This document shows positions 44,770 through 57,720 of a stretch of 64,000 nucleotides of DNA, piece after piece; positions within the stretch are counted from its first letter, which is position 1; every line of letters begins with the position of its first letter. The position numbers were made by a program, and so were the translations under genes. Location: assembly GCA_905182995.1 (NCBI GenBank), contig CAJJDP010000067.1, positions 344,182 to 408,181 on the forward strand, in the 5' to 3' direction. Under the pieces are notes generated by a model. It had not been told where the DNA came from. It made no database searches and saw nothing but the letters and a program-made list of their open reading frames with translations. Origin of the DNA: Paramecium octaurelia (taxonomy: Eukaryota; Ciliophora; Oligohymenophorea; Peniculida; Parameciidae).

Positions 44770-46178
44770 TTTCTTTAATTCATGTATGTATTTGTGACTT
44801 TTATCTTGTAAACTATTTAAAAGTGTTCCACAATTTTTCTATTGGATTCAACTGCGGCGTGTATGGTGGTAACAAAATGTAAAACACTGCATTCAATAAT
44901 TTTGCCACTCTTTTTGACTTGTGGATAGGACTATTATGAAAAACAAGTTCAAAAGGTTTGCCATCATGGAGTTGCTTTAACACCCTAATTAATTAAATAA
45001 GGTAATAATACTTTGTTTTATAATATTTTCAATATTTTTACCAACATATATCTATGATTTCTACTATTATTTTATCATTATTATTCATTATTTCAACATT
45101 AATATTTTTCAATTATAGTAATCATAATTAGTGTCAATTTACATTTTTTTATGAAACCACAAGTATATTAAATACATACTCTATGTTTTATGCAATAATT
45201 TTTTTAAAATATACATTAATCATTATTTTATTGAATATTAAAACATCAAAAACTTGTTATTATTAATAGGGCTAGTTAATGAATTTTTTGGTTTTATGTA
45301 TTTATTCTTTATTCTATTTTTTTTTTTCAGACTTCTCTCGCTTTTTTAAATTTTTGATTTTTTACATTTAATAATTTTTATTATACTAATCATGTTTCTT
45401 TTCATTTTTCATGTTATTAAGTTCTTTTAAAAAATTTCAAGCTTTTACCAAGTTACAATGTATTTAATAGGCCAAGAAACACAAGCATACAATTGATTAC
45501 TTAAATCTCAACTCCTTCGTCAACCTTGAAAGGCAAGTTTAACATCTCATTTTGGAAATAAAGCAAATTGGTACGTATTAATTAAAACAGAGCAAGTCCC
45601 TTAAAGTCAATCTTTCGTCATAGTGTGTCTCCAATGGCTCTGAACAGTAATTGATCTAAATTATTCTCTCAAAGAAGAACGGGTGCATCTTGTTTAATAG
45701 AACCAGACTACTAGAGAGCAAGTATTTTTATATAAAAAAGATCTTCCATAAAAGAAACCCTTCAAAGAAAAAAAATCCATCATGTGATACAGTATTATTA
45801 TTTTTAGATAACTTTTTGGCCTGCACTATTTCACACCATAAAAAATTTAGAGGCTAGAGAGGTAGTTATATAAGAAAGAGGATTAGGAGTAACATCATTG
45901 TGTCACGAGGGTTGTTTAAGGAAATATATTAAAAATGGTTTAAGCACTAGACACAGGATGTCCAAAAATAAAAAAAGTTGCTGACAAATAGTGCAAGGGG
46001 AACTAAAAATGATTTGAGCCTGGTTGGTTAATAAAGGTGAAACACTTGATTTGCTTTTATATTCCATAAGGGTGATATCTCGAAATTAAGCATCCATTGA
46101 GGCATTAAATTGTAATAAATCTTAGTTATACTACAATATCAATATCAATTTAATTACTATTATTTTTATGCTTTATAT
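44770..46178. repeat. second copy of the 1409-bp duplicated contig end
   Basis: The copy begins inside the transposase fragment, so the fragment reappears at about 44770-44990. The plus-strand ORF reappears at 45411-46040. Confidence 0.85.
45411..46040 (+). CDS. duplicate of the 209-codon open frame
   Basis: Offset by 1450 bp from 43961-44590 with the same length and frame. It is probably the same locus counted twice. Confidence 0.3.
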
Positions 46179-46199
46179 ATAATGGTATTTCTAGCTATG

Positions 46200-48039
46200 C
46201 CAAAAGTATATTGGTTGAATTGATTTATCCATTACATTACATTGTTTCATTATCTTAAACAACTAAATTATTGTGTAATAGATCATGTAAGAATCTTCTT
46301 GCTTAATCGCTAAAGAGATCAAATCCTTTTTCTAAGCGACAAATAGTTCGATAAAATTTTAATATTTAAATTATCTTTTTAAGGTCTAATTCTTCTACCC
46401 TCATTTTTTTAATAATATAATAGAAGATTGCAGGTGTCTTGGATTCAATAATTCTTTCAGGTAAATCGGGAACTGCTTAGTTAAACAAGAATTAAAGTAT
46501 TAAGCTTATTACGCTGTATTTATAAGTTAGACTTGTTAACTTAATTTGACAGCGAAACACTTTAAAATATTTGAGCTTAAAATTTTATTAGTTAGCAAAG
46601 TTTCAATATGTAATATTTAATTAGTATATAAAATATTGTCTCGCTCAATTTACATAAATTCAAAATTGTAAGATAGGATTCTAATACATCTTTTCATTAT
46701 AGAATCTGCTTCTTTATCACTAATTTCAACATAACCCTGTTGACTTGGCTTTTGCAAGTTTATCCTTAATTTACGTAATGTCCAATTATGGATAATAGAT
46801 CATCGAAATTCTGATTTAGTTTTTCTTGATTTTTAGGCAATACCGGTTGAAGAGTAACAATGCATCTCCAAATTATTGAGGAGGAAACATTAACTTGTAA
46901 TTTTTTGACTATATCTGAAGAGAAAATTCATTTCTATTATTAGGATGTAGGAAGTTAGTTGACTATCCATCGCTAATTATTAACTCAGGATTGTTGAATT
47001 ATACTTAAAGGGATAACCTTAAATTTATTCATTCTGTTCAATATGATTCATAGATAATACATTGGATACCAATTTTAATAATAATTCTTGACAAAATATT
47101 AAAATGGTATTCTGGAATTATAATTACTTACACTAATGACATTGGTTCTATGGTTTTAGTCGGAATAAGTTATCATTATCAGTTTATTCTAACTTTCCAA
47201 TTATTTAATTGTAACAACTCTTATAAATGCTTTTTAGAAGTCTTTATTCCAAAAATTTTATTTATTCTAAATTTAATCCTAATATAATTCCTAGTCTTTA
47301 TTGGATCTGTTTACGTACCTCGTTAAATTACGATTCGATATTTTACTATTTCTATTAATGCAGAAAGAGGCTAATTTTGTAGATTTTATAGATTTCTAGA
47401 CAATGTAAGAGCTGAAGTTGAATTATCGTCTGCTATTGATATTTTCTATAAAATCAATTAATAATTACCCTTTCAACTTTTCCTAATGAAGAAATTTTTT
47501 TACAATTCTTCATAAATTTAATCTAATTAGGTAGGTTCATAATATTCAATATCAAACTGCAGAGATTCAATTGGTTCCTGGCAGAGTTCTCGATCTTAGG
47601 ATCCTATTAATAATAGTCTAGTAAATTGATTTTTGAGAGCCAAGAAAATTAATATGATTATAGAGGATTTTCCAAAAATATCAAATTTTTGGAAGATTTT
47701 CATTTTTTCTTCTTATCGTATCATTAGAACCTGTCAATAGAATCAAAGAAACCAAATCATAACTATGTAAGTCTTCAGTATATTCGCTTATCTTGAGTAA
47801 ATTGTCTGAACCAGGAATTAATTTACTAAAAATAGATGAATAATTCCTTATGCCTAAGGGATGGGTATCTTGGTATTCTCTTAAAGAAATTCCAACATTG
47901 GGAACAGTCATACTTAGGATTCTTTTATTGTTTTATTACAACCCTGGCTAGGTGTTATTCGTTCACCTCTAATAAATAATTACCGTGCCTGCCTATGTTT
48001 CTCTGAATAAGGATCTCCACGTTAGAAATTTAATATCAT
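46200..48039 (-). CDS. large intron-rich gene of unknown function
   Basis: Minus strand from ATG 48037-48039 (MILNFQRGDPYSEKHRQ) to somewhere near 46.2 kb. Coding segments in order include LREYQDTHPLGIRNYSSIF, SEYTEDLHSYDL, then after a 22-nt intron VLMIRQEEKMKIFQKFDIF and GKSSIIILIFLALKNQF. Next come EPIESLQFDIEYYEPTQLDQ, NFWNKDFQKAFIRVVTIKQ, QEKLNQNFDDLLSIIGHY, a 26-nt intron, PSQQGYVEISDKEADSIMK, and near the end DLPERIIESKTPAIFYYIIK and GFDLFSDQARRFLHDLLHNN. Several micro-introns restore frame, though I could not join every exon. FGKSSIII is only loosely P-loop-like, and the late helices resemble HEAT/ARM-type repeats. No family is established. A diverged copy of its start lies at 49317-49434. 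Confidence 0.55.
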
Positions 48040-48337
48040 TATTAAAGATTAAGCATGTTGTCATTCAATGTTTATAGCGAATTTTACTTAATAATGTGCA
48101 AAAATCTTTTCTTCTAAGAATTGCCTTGAAGTATTTATATTAATTATGTGTATTATTAATCTATACAATCATCAACAAGGTTAAATTAGAATGAAAAATA
48201 TGATTTCTTAAAAGAGAACTCATTTTAAATAAAAAATAAACCAATCCACAAATAAAAACTAGTGTTAACAATAATCGAATAATAAATCGATATTTTTCTT
48301 TGATATTTCAAGCAATAATTCAGCACAGAAAATCATT
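48040..48337. other. upstream region of the large minus-strand gene
   Basis: AT-rich. It is similar but not identical (I estimate roughly 80-85%) to 49435-49729. Confidence 0.5.
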
Positions 48338-49315
48338 GAAATATTGAATTGATCTCATGTAGATTCTTATTGAGATGTAATTGAACAATCAATAAATTCT
48401 ATATTATTGATTAGGAATTTTTTTCATTATTGCAATCCGATGGCAGGACTACAAAGATTGACAATTGATTATAATTAAATATTTGTTCAATAATGATTAT
48501 TTATGGAATGACGAATGTCATTATAACTGACTATTTTTAAGTTTATTTAAATTTTGTTCCAAAGAGCAACATTGATTTGTAATTGTATCAACTATAATAT
48601 TATTTAATTTTTATATAATTAAAAATATTTACATAATTCTTAATATTTCCAACATAAAATTTTCATCATCATAAAAATACATAATTGGAGAACTTTTTTG
48701 AATTTCTAAGGGTAATTATGAAATCATTTGAAGATGATTTATTTATATCCGTATTACCAAAGTAAGACATCTGTATATATACTTATAACAGCGTTCTGAT
48801 ATTTTTGGATGTCATAGGTATTTTGCTATGTTTATTAATATCATATGTTGATAGCTTTCAATGAATACATTCAAGAATTCTCTAAATTTAATATAAAGAT
48901 CTCAAATCCTGAAGTAAGAACGTAAAATAGAAAATAAGAGAATGCAAAAAAAAAGTTTTCAAAAAGTACCCAATCATAAAATACCTTCAAAATGAAGACT
49001 TAATAAGCAATTTTTAGGTTGACATATTCCTTTTGGAAGCGAGAGGGTTTTCTTGAAGAAAAAATAAATGACTTCTATTAAGAATTTAAATTTCAACCTT
49101 CTAAAAGTATTGTACTAAAGTTTTCATTTCAAATTTTTTTTACAGCACTTAATTCGTTTTCTTAATCAGTTCAAACTCTTTACTAAAATGTTGTTCAATC
49201 TATTAACTATAAATAGCATTTCTTTAAAGCACAAATTTTCCTCTTCTAAATTTAAATAGTTCATTATTATTGTGCATTTCACAATCAGTATAGGATCCAA
49301 ACCATTACATGTAAC
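48338..49315. repeat. first copy of a 978-bp duplicated segment
   Basis: Bases 48338-49315 recur at 49730-50707 at equal length. No clear gene lies inside. Left of the repeat the two flanks are diverged paralogues, unlike the other three seams. Confidence 0.85.
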
Positions 49316-49316
49316 N
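49316..49316. other. assembly gap (single N)
   Basis: The N lies between the end of the first 978-bp copy and the truncated paralogue start at 49317-49434. Confidence 0.95.
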
Positions 49317-49434
49317 TCAATATTGAAGGTATTTATAATCCTTCTTATCTAAGAATATATAAATAGATTACTTCTTCATCATCTACTTATATTTCCTCTG
49401 AAAAAGGATCTTCAAGTTGTAAAGGTTACATCAT
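49317..49434 (-). CDS. 5' fragment of a paralogue of the gene at 46200-48039
   Basis: Minus strand, ATG 49432-49434 reading MMQPLQLEDPFSEEIQVDD, EEVIYLYILRQEGLQIPS up to the N. EDPFSE aligns with GDPYSE of the intact gene's N-terminus at the same distance from the start, and the upstream regions also align with divergence. The remainder is missing at the contig end. Confidence 0.6.
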
Positions 49435-49729
49435 TATTAAAGATTAAACATGTTGTCATTCAATTTTTATAGCAAATTTTGCTTAAAAATTGTACAAATT
49501 CTTTTTTTCTAAAGTATTGCCTTGAAATTTTTACATTAATTAAGTATGATATTAAGCTATAAAATCATCAACAATGTTAAATTAGCATGAAAAATATGAT
49601 GACTTAGAAGAGAACTCATTTTAGTTCAAATTAAAAATAACCCAATAAAAATTAATGAGAACAATAAGCCAATAGTAAATGGATATTTTTATTTGATATT
49701 TCAACAATACTTCTACAATGAAATATATA
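49435..49729. repeat. diverged copy of 48040-48337
   Basis: Shared blocks such as catgttgtcattcaat, gaaaaatatgat and gagaactcatttta lie in the same order with substitutions and small indels. Identity then becomes complete at 49730. Confidence 0.7.
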
Positions 49730-50707
49730 GAAATATTGAATTGATCTCATGTAGATTCTTATTGAGATGTAATTGAACAATCAATAAATTCTATATTATT
49801 GATTAGGAATTTTTTTCATTATTGCAATCCGATGGCAGGACTACAAAGATTGACAATTGATTATAATTAAATATTTGTTCAATAATGATTATTTATGGAA
49901 TGACGAATGTCATTATAACTGACTATTTTTAAGTTTATTTAAATTTTGTTCCAAAGAGCAACATTGATTTGTAATTGTATCAACTATAATATTATTTAAT
50001 TTTTATATAATTAAAAATATTTACATAATTCTTAATATTTCCAACATAAAATTTTCATCATCATAAAAATACATAATTGGAGAACTTTTTTGAATTTCTA
50101 AGGGTAATTATGAAATCATTTGAAGATGATTTATTTATATCCGTATTACCAAAGTAAGACATCTGTATATATACTTATAACAGCGTTCTGATATTTTTGG
50201 ATGTCATAGGTATTTTGCTATGTTTATTAATATCATATGTTGATAGCTTTCAATGAATACATTCAAGAATTCTCTAAATTTAATATAAAGATCTCAAATC
50301 CTGAAGTAAGAACGTAAAATAGAAAATAAGAGAATGCAAAAAAAAAGTTTTCAAAAAGTACCCAATCATAAAATACCTTCAAAATGAAGACTTAATAAGC
50401 AATTTTTAGGTTGACATATTCCTTTTGGAAGCGAGAGGGTTTTCTTGAAGAAAAAATAAATGACTTCTATTAAGAATTTAAATTTCAACCTTCTAAAAGT
50501 ATTGTACTAAAGTTTTCATTTCAAATTTTTTTTACAGCACTTAATTCGTTTTCTTAATCAGTTCAAACTCTTTACTAAAATGTTGTTCAATCTATTAACT
50601 ATAAATAGCATTTCTTTAAAGCACAAATTTTCCTCTTCTAAATTTAAATAGTTCATTATTATTGTGCATTTCACAATCAGTATAGGATCCAAACCATTAC
50701 ATGTAAC
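49730..50707. repeat. second copy of the 978-bp duplicated segment
   Basis: The copy of 48338-49315. Unique sequence resumes at 50708. Confidence 0.85.
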
Positions 50708-50967
50708 AGATAATATCTATTTGAAAAATGCTCAAATTTACTATGGTTCTAAAATTTCCAACTAAACTGTATGTTTGATTCTCTTTTATCGGTGTACTGA
50801 AATTTTTTTTTAATATTAAATGTTTTGTTCTCCCATCTATTGAAAAGCGTAGCCTGGAATTTTAAATTTTGAAGACACTTGAATGCAGTTAAATTTATCC
50901 TTTTCTTCATTTCAAAACAATATATAATAACGAAATATATCTCATTGTTGAATAAAAGATTATCCAT
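50677..50967 (-). CDS. small ORF of unknown function
   Basis: Minus strand, ATG 50965-50967 to TGA 50677-50679, 96 residues with the Gln code. It starts MDNLLFNNEIYFVIIYCFEM and continues KKRINLTAFKCLQNLKFQ and NRWENKTFNIKKKFQYTDK. Basic, with no domain recognised. Its last 10 codons fall in the 978-bp duplicated segment. Confidence 0.4.
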
Positions 50968-52329
50968 TCTGGCAATATAAATTTACTTCGCTATATGATT
51001 ACGATTTACCTATAGACATTGCATACTAGCTATATTGGCAAATTCTCTTTCTGGGACTCTCTTCTCTGTTGCAACATTATTATTGATTCAATATAATGTA
51101 AACTGTAATAATCTTTAATTTTTATCTATTCTCTTTACCAAAAATTTAAATTATTCTATATATAACTTTATTAATTTCTTTTTTTGTACTTACGAATAGA
51201 AGATAATTACTATGCAAGTATAAGACAATAATTTAGAAATTTACTAATCAAATTTAGATAACCTACCATGCTTTATTCAATTCTTTTTTTTTTGATTAAA
51301 AATGTGTTATGGATGTACTCTAAAATTCAAAAGAAAATGCAAACTATGATATTGTCCTAGATTTCATTTATTATTATAAACTAATTGTTCTATTAATATT
51401 GCTCAATTAGATGCTCTCTCTTTTAGGTATTTGTTGCTAACAATATTACATTTATTATGATTCCTTAAATATTTATTTTCATATGTCAAATCAATCTTGG
51501 CAAAAACAGAGATGGTACATTATAAGAAATAATTATATAATATGATAAACTTTTTATCATGGTTGGCTACCTCAAGCCCATCTAATGCGGGCATGTATAG
51601 TTGTATTAGATTTAAGGCCTAATTGAAGAAGTGATTTTAGATATTTAGGGTAGTAGTTGCAAGGTTAATCAAAAATATATAAATTACAAGCTGCTGCATT
51701 TCTTAATAAATTACAAAAAAATACTTTGCAATTCCATAATAGGAATACACAGCATTTGCTACATCTTCAAGCAAATCATTTTCAGAAAAAATACCTTAGA
51801 ATTGTCTTTATATTATCCCATCAGTTATAATTATTTGAAGAGTTACTAAATATGTCTTACCTTAAAATTAACCAGAATTTTGATTTTAAACTGAATTAGG
51901 ATTAGATTTTTGAGTTTACGATTGATTTTATTATTATTATGGAAGAGAATTTTGGAGTTGTAAATGTTAAGGTTACCCTTATTATTGGACTGGAGCTGAC
52001 AATTATTAGACAGGTGAGTTTACAAGATTATTATTTGGAGTAATCATTTGAATTCTTGCATTAGGCGAGGTATTGATGATTAGAGTTTCATTTAATACAT
52101 CTTCTATGCGACGGAAACGATCTAAATTTATGCATTTTACCTGAGAATAGCATGTCCAATTTTATACATCTGAATTAAGTCTAGTTCTAAGAATAAAATA
52201 AACAATACCCAAAATAACCCTAAATGAAATCAAATAAGTCAGTGATTAAGGCATCCTTATCCAAATCCAAATCTAAAGTTAGAACTTCATTTAATGGAAG
52301 TATTTTGAGAGACACCCTTTGCATAATAA
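50968..52329. other. no intact gene recognised
   Basis: Weak plus-strand coding-like stretches occur at about 51960-52060 (YPYYWTGADNYQTGEFTRL) without a sustained frame. It may be decayed coding sequence. Confidence 0.35.
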
Positions 52330-55300
52330 AATTAATAATATTTATTTTTTAATAGAAATTTAAGCTTTAACTTTATAAGAAATATCTTTAAAAACTTGAC
52401 CTGATAATTTTATTTGATCAATGAAACTGAGATCATGAAAATCTATGAACTAAAAATCTTTGTTGATTGTCACATGATTTTGTAATACAAGCCGTTCTTG
52501 TCCAATAACATGAATCTGAGACTGTACATTTATTAGTAATAAAAGCTATCGTTATCATAATCAGCAGTTGCAGGAGCAGTAATACAAGTCTTGTCAGCAC
52601 ATTTTTTACCATTCCATCCAAATTAATCACCTTAGGAGTTAATTAATATTATTATTTATTAATATAAGTTGAAAGTGCAGCATTTTATTAACATCCCCCT
52701 AAAGTTGAAACATCACCTTTATTGCTAGGAGTAGCAACAAAGGTACATTTTATGGTACTATATTATAGTTAGCATATCAATTATTATGGGTTGTAGAGAA
52801 AGTAGGAGCACTAGAACAGTATTTATTTTGGCAAGAGGTTTCAGGTAAAACACCAACGCATTAAGTATGAGTTCCTTCCAAAGCGGAGGCTTCAATATTA
52901 TGTCAATTCAAATCAAATCAAAATAAGACAATTTGTTTGGATTACAAAAGCATTTTCTACCTTTTGCATTATTAGAGTTAAGTTTTGTAAGAAACGCAAA
53001 CTATTCTAGGCTGGTAAGCTCCTAATTTAGCTACAGAACATGATTATTGGTATGTTGAACATATTGTGTCATCATTTCGAGTTGAATCCGCGTATTTAGG
53101 TGTCATAGTTTAGCATCTATTGCCTCCATAATTTACAGTACACGTATGAAATATTGCGATTTCAATGAGTGTATGAAATTACTATAGAATTTGCAAAGAT
53201 TCTTGTAACATAAGAAGTTGTTCCATTATTGTACATTTCGATTTCATTCCCTTACAATTTGTTTTGCTGTAATTCCTGTTCCTAATTATGCTGCATCACA
53301 AGTGGAAGTGGCTGAAGAGGCTATATAGGCAAAGTTGTTATTTTTTTTGCAATTCATATACCAGCCGCTGGTTAATAACAATTGGCTAGCACTGTGTATC
53401 TTGAACAATGACCTTACTATTAGACAAAAGCACTTTATGCTCGATAGGCACTGCATCCTGTATTGTGAGACTAGCAAAAATCATGAGTTATGGTTCCCAG
53501 TTATTGTAGCACAATCAGGTGCAATATTTAAAATTGTGATGCAAGTGAGATCTTATAAATAACATTTTGAAGTATCAGATTATGTAAAATTAAAGGGTTT
53601 ACATTCATATTATTCGCAAGTTGATTTCAGGTCATAGCATTTAGATCAATCAGAAACCGATTTACAATTGTTGCAATCGTCTTAACGTTGAGCGTGATTC
53701 CTGTTAAGACCTGATAATGTTAGGGCAATTGGTTTATGGACTAATCGTAGCCACATTCCTAAGCATTTTATCGGTAGAGCAGCATCAGTGATCAATTAAG
53801 CTGCAGCTGTTACATAGCCTGCACAAGTAGCAACTTTAAATAACAAGCAGTTCCTGTTAAATTAAGTAAACATGCAATATTATCTAATCTAATCGAGTCC
53901 CTTTGATAGAAATGCAACCAGGAAATCGGTTGCAACTAGTTCCATTCCAAAAAAATTTTCCTTTTCCAGATCTAGCACAACTATTCCTAGCTGCATAACT
54001 TGAACAAGTTACTTTATTCTCTTAACTTTCTGTGCTATCTTTTAAGGTTGTGCAAGAATAGCGATATAGTTAACATTTTTAATGACCGAAACTTGAGAAC
54101 CCAGTTACAAATACACATTCAGTGCCCGCTATCACTGCTTGGCAATAAGAAGAACCATTTAATACACAATATCTTGCATTCCGTTTGCGCTTGACCTGAA
54201 TTAGTTTAGATAACAATTCAACCATAGATGAATTACTTGTGAAACCCTAATATTAAATTCAAGCATTGTAATCTTAGATCTGTAAATTTTCCAAAAATTT
54301 AACTAAAATATTAAATCAGTTTTTATATTATTAAATTTATAATAGAATCTAATGTTGAGCAATCTTAACGTTTTTATACTTGATCCAGTTTTAAAGAGCA
54401 ATCTATAGCGCAAGCTGTTGAGGATGTTGCCTTAACTTTGCTTGTACATCCTGTTCTATACCCTTAAAAAATTACTTAATTACCCTTAAAAGAAGTGCAG
54501 GCTCAATTAGCAAAAGTGGGTATCGCCAAGCATCTTCCTCGATCCACTTGTAATCTTCATTGGCTGTTAAATTTTTATTAGTTTTATGGCATTAAACATT
54601 GTCATATAATCTTGAACAATTTTTAGATTTAATACACATCCTTAGGTTTCAACTTTATAGAAAGCTGTAAAGGTTTCCGTTTGTGTTAAGTATCCAAAAC
54701 CTTCTGAACCAGTATTAAAATTGGTTTATCTGGAGCCTTACCACAAAGAACACTTCTACAAGGCAATCCAGTCCACACACAATTCTTGTTTTTTTTTTAA
54801 ATTTACAATTATCTTAGGTTTAATAAGATGTGCAAACATTTGCTAGTGGTTAAAAAGCAGTTCCTCCACTATTCACTGAACACTATTTAAATAGACCAAA
54901 ACAATTTCATACAGAGTTTGGATAATATTTGTACAACAATTATAAACACATCTACTGTCATTCCAACACCAACTCCACTTGATTTTGATCCATTTTTACA
55001 ATTACTTCAAATAAATTGTGAACAACTAGAAACCATGCATTTATCAGCTGAATTGTTTGAAATACAAGCAATGAGATAAGCTGAAAAGTAAATCATCCTA
55101 CTGATAATGCTCCAGTCGGTCCTGCACTGTTAGATGTTAAACAAGACTTTTCAACACATAAAGTAGTGGATGAGAAGGAAAGACAAGTTGAAAATCCAGG
55201 TCTTGAAATCTCACAATTTTCATTTGATTTTCTAGCTACAAATGCTATTTGTAAGTCTTAGCATCCTTGAATTGTCAGCGAACCATTAACACTTATCGGA

Positions 55301-55990
55301 TTATTAGCAAAACAAATTGATATGTGTCCTTAGCATTATGTAGCAGTTGTGAAGGCAGTTAAACAAACTTCATAAATGCATTAAGATCCATTTCACTCGC
55401 ATGGCTAACAATTAGCTTTTATTATGCAAGCAGCTTCATATTTAAATGGAAGTGAGACACATCCTAAGCCTGAATTACATAATCTACAGAAGAGTGATTA
55501 AAATTAAGGCACTTTACTTCTTAAAGCATTTTCCTTCCTAATGAATGATCTATTACTTTATCCTTATCACAAATAGTTATAACTAATGAAATTTCACAGG
55601 CTTTAAAAAGGCTTAACATAAATTGCGATTAGTGTTATCGTTAATCTATTTGAATAAATAATTTATAAATCAATAAAATAAGAACTATTTTTGCTGGAGC
55701 ATTCAGATAAATTTAATCCTTATAGGTTGAATTGCACTATCCCTGAAACAAATTTATCCTCTAAATTTTAATGCAAGCAGCTTCAAAATTATTGCAGAAC
55801 AGATAGTATTTGTAACACATCCGACTCCTGTTTTTGTGATGCAATTATTTTTATTAAATAAGTTTCACTTTCACCCTTTTTTGATATTGTACCATTTGCA
55901 CATTTCTATTTTAACATCCATCCACAGACATAACAGTAGAAGTAGATGAATAAGAATTACATAAATCATGGGTGTTATTGAATTTGGAAT
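52330..55990 (-). pseudogene. decayed immobilization (surface) antigen gene
   Basis: The minus strand has many Cys-periodic segments typical of Paramecium surface antigens, large GPI-anchored coat proteins of repeating Cys units. Near 53110 it reads CTVNYGGNRCQTMTPKYAD, then DDTICSTYQQSCSVAKLG. Near 52730 it reads KCTFVATPSNKGDVSTLGG, and near 52600 it reads NGKKCADKTCITAPATADY. CADKTCxxAPAT is the most characteristic antigen motif. Near 54640 it reads CIKSKNCSRLYDNVQCH. The frame changes between segments and TGA codons interrupt it, so no full protein is made. The total span of about 3.6 kb is about half of a normal antigen gene. Antigen pseudogenes are common near chromosome ends. Confidence 0.75.
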
Positions 55991-57720
55991 TGTTGTCATT
56001 GTAACTGGAGCTTTGTACAATCATAATCATTAATGTATTAATTTATTATATAAAATATAAATACTGATATACTTCAAAATAATATCCTATATGCGAATAT
56101 TTTTCATTTCTTTCATCCAAAAATATTAAATATTACTCATTTTTGGTCATAGTTCCATAAGTGCATATAGTTTAAGAATTTAACGTTGCAACAATATTAA
56201 ATGTTCCATTTTTAATTGTGTAATCAAATAGATTTGATGTTTATGTCTTACCAATATCACATTTCTATCTTAATTATTAATTGTTGGAAATAAAAAAGAA
56301 TCTTCGCATTCATCATTTTCAAATAAAAAATAGTTTTATTTGAATTCTATTTAAAAAGTCCATTTTATAATTCAAATACCAAAATATCATTAATATACCT
56401 TCCATAAGTTACCCAAAGAAATTGTTAATAATTAATGAAACGGATTTTATATCCATATGATAAAACATATTAATATATTTAAATTCCCATTTTCCTTATA
56501 TTCCTTTTTCCCATATTATAAATTTAGAATAACCACATGATGCTAATACAGTTTCAGATTAATTAAAACTTAGTGACAAACAAGATTGATATGATTATCA
56601 AAGAAATACAGAAAAGTTAGATCATTCTTTATAACTTCTACTTTCCATACTATTATTTTACGATCATCTCCTGAAAGTAGTTGATCCTCCTACTTAATCA
56701 ACAATAAAAAATTAACACTATATGTATGTTACTTGAATGGTATGAGCACTTCCACTCATTTTGATTAATTTATTGCCAACATATAATTTAGTGATCGGAA
56801 GAACCAGAAATAAAGTTATTTATTTTTTGCTATACACTAAACAAGTTATATCATTGTTATGTTCATTATAAGAATTAGTTAATTGAAATGTTCCTTATTC
56901 AAATTTCCACATTTTAATCTACTTTTACTCACATGAAACCATAATTGAATCATCTTTATTAAACACTATGTCATAACAAAAATCCTCTCTATTTATTTGA
57001 ATCATCAATGAAATTAAATTAAACTTATTTATAAATCAATTACTATTCTAATTACTTCTATTCATACTCAACTTAAATCATTTTGTTTTTTGTCTACATA
57101 ATTTCATAGTTTACTTAGATTAATTCTTGCTCTTTTATATTCTCATTTGTTTCATTGACATTTCTCAACTTTTGTAAAATTTCATCACATTTTTAACTTT
57201 CTTAAAATGATTTAAATAAATTTAGATTCTTTTCAATTTTTTGATTACGCGCGATAATTGCATTAAATTAATTTGATCAATTAATGATTTTTGACTGAAT
57301 TCTTCCAATCTATTCTTGTTAATTAGATTATCCAATTCGTTAAATAAATAATACGTAACATTTTATTGTCCAATTATTACTATATGTTTAATCCATTCCT
57401 CTACATTTCCTATTAATTAATCTAATACTTAAATAAATGAGATTTTAATAAAAAAAGACTTTTTTAGAATTCTTCAATTAGTTTGATATTGATCATTATC
57501 ACATTCTCAACGTTTTCCTTCTTTTATTTTGATTTTACTATATATTCTCTAGAAGCTCATTATTTAGACTTTTGATTCAAAATTTTCCATGCATTCAGAA
57601 CATAAAGGTCTTTCGTTCCTCTTTATTTACAATCGCAAAAAACCATAAGGACAGGAAGTTTATGTTGTAAAGAATAATGGAGGTCCTCTTCTTTTTCTAT
57701 CATTTTGGATTAAATCATTT
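55990..57720 (-). pseudogene. decayed paralogue of the WD40 gene at 27829-29400
   Basis: The minus strand begins near 57710 with SKMIEKEEDLHYSLQHKLPV, matching KMIENEKDLSCCQEHRLPV of the intact gene. It then shifts frame, with ERPLCSECMENFES in another frame matching LLCTECLEN, and NVIMINIKLIEEF matching the coiled coil in a third. In the WD40 part, CYDIVFNKDDSIMVSCEQK, QIKMWKFEQGT and HNNDITCLVYSKKQ are in one frame. A one-base deletion then shifts into ISGSSDHQIICWQQINQNEW. Gene order and protein length correspond, so this is an unprocessed duplicate that has died. Confidence 0.75.

Noticed and set aside
47840-47930. ABC-transporter-like motif order (GKSS and NDTIRR) in the large minus-strand gene
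   Set aside because: NDTIRR disappears when the 22-nt intron is removed, and the order would be reversed relative to ABC ATPases.
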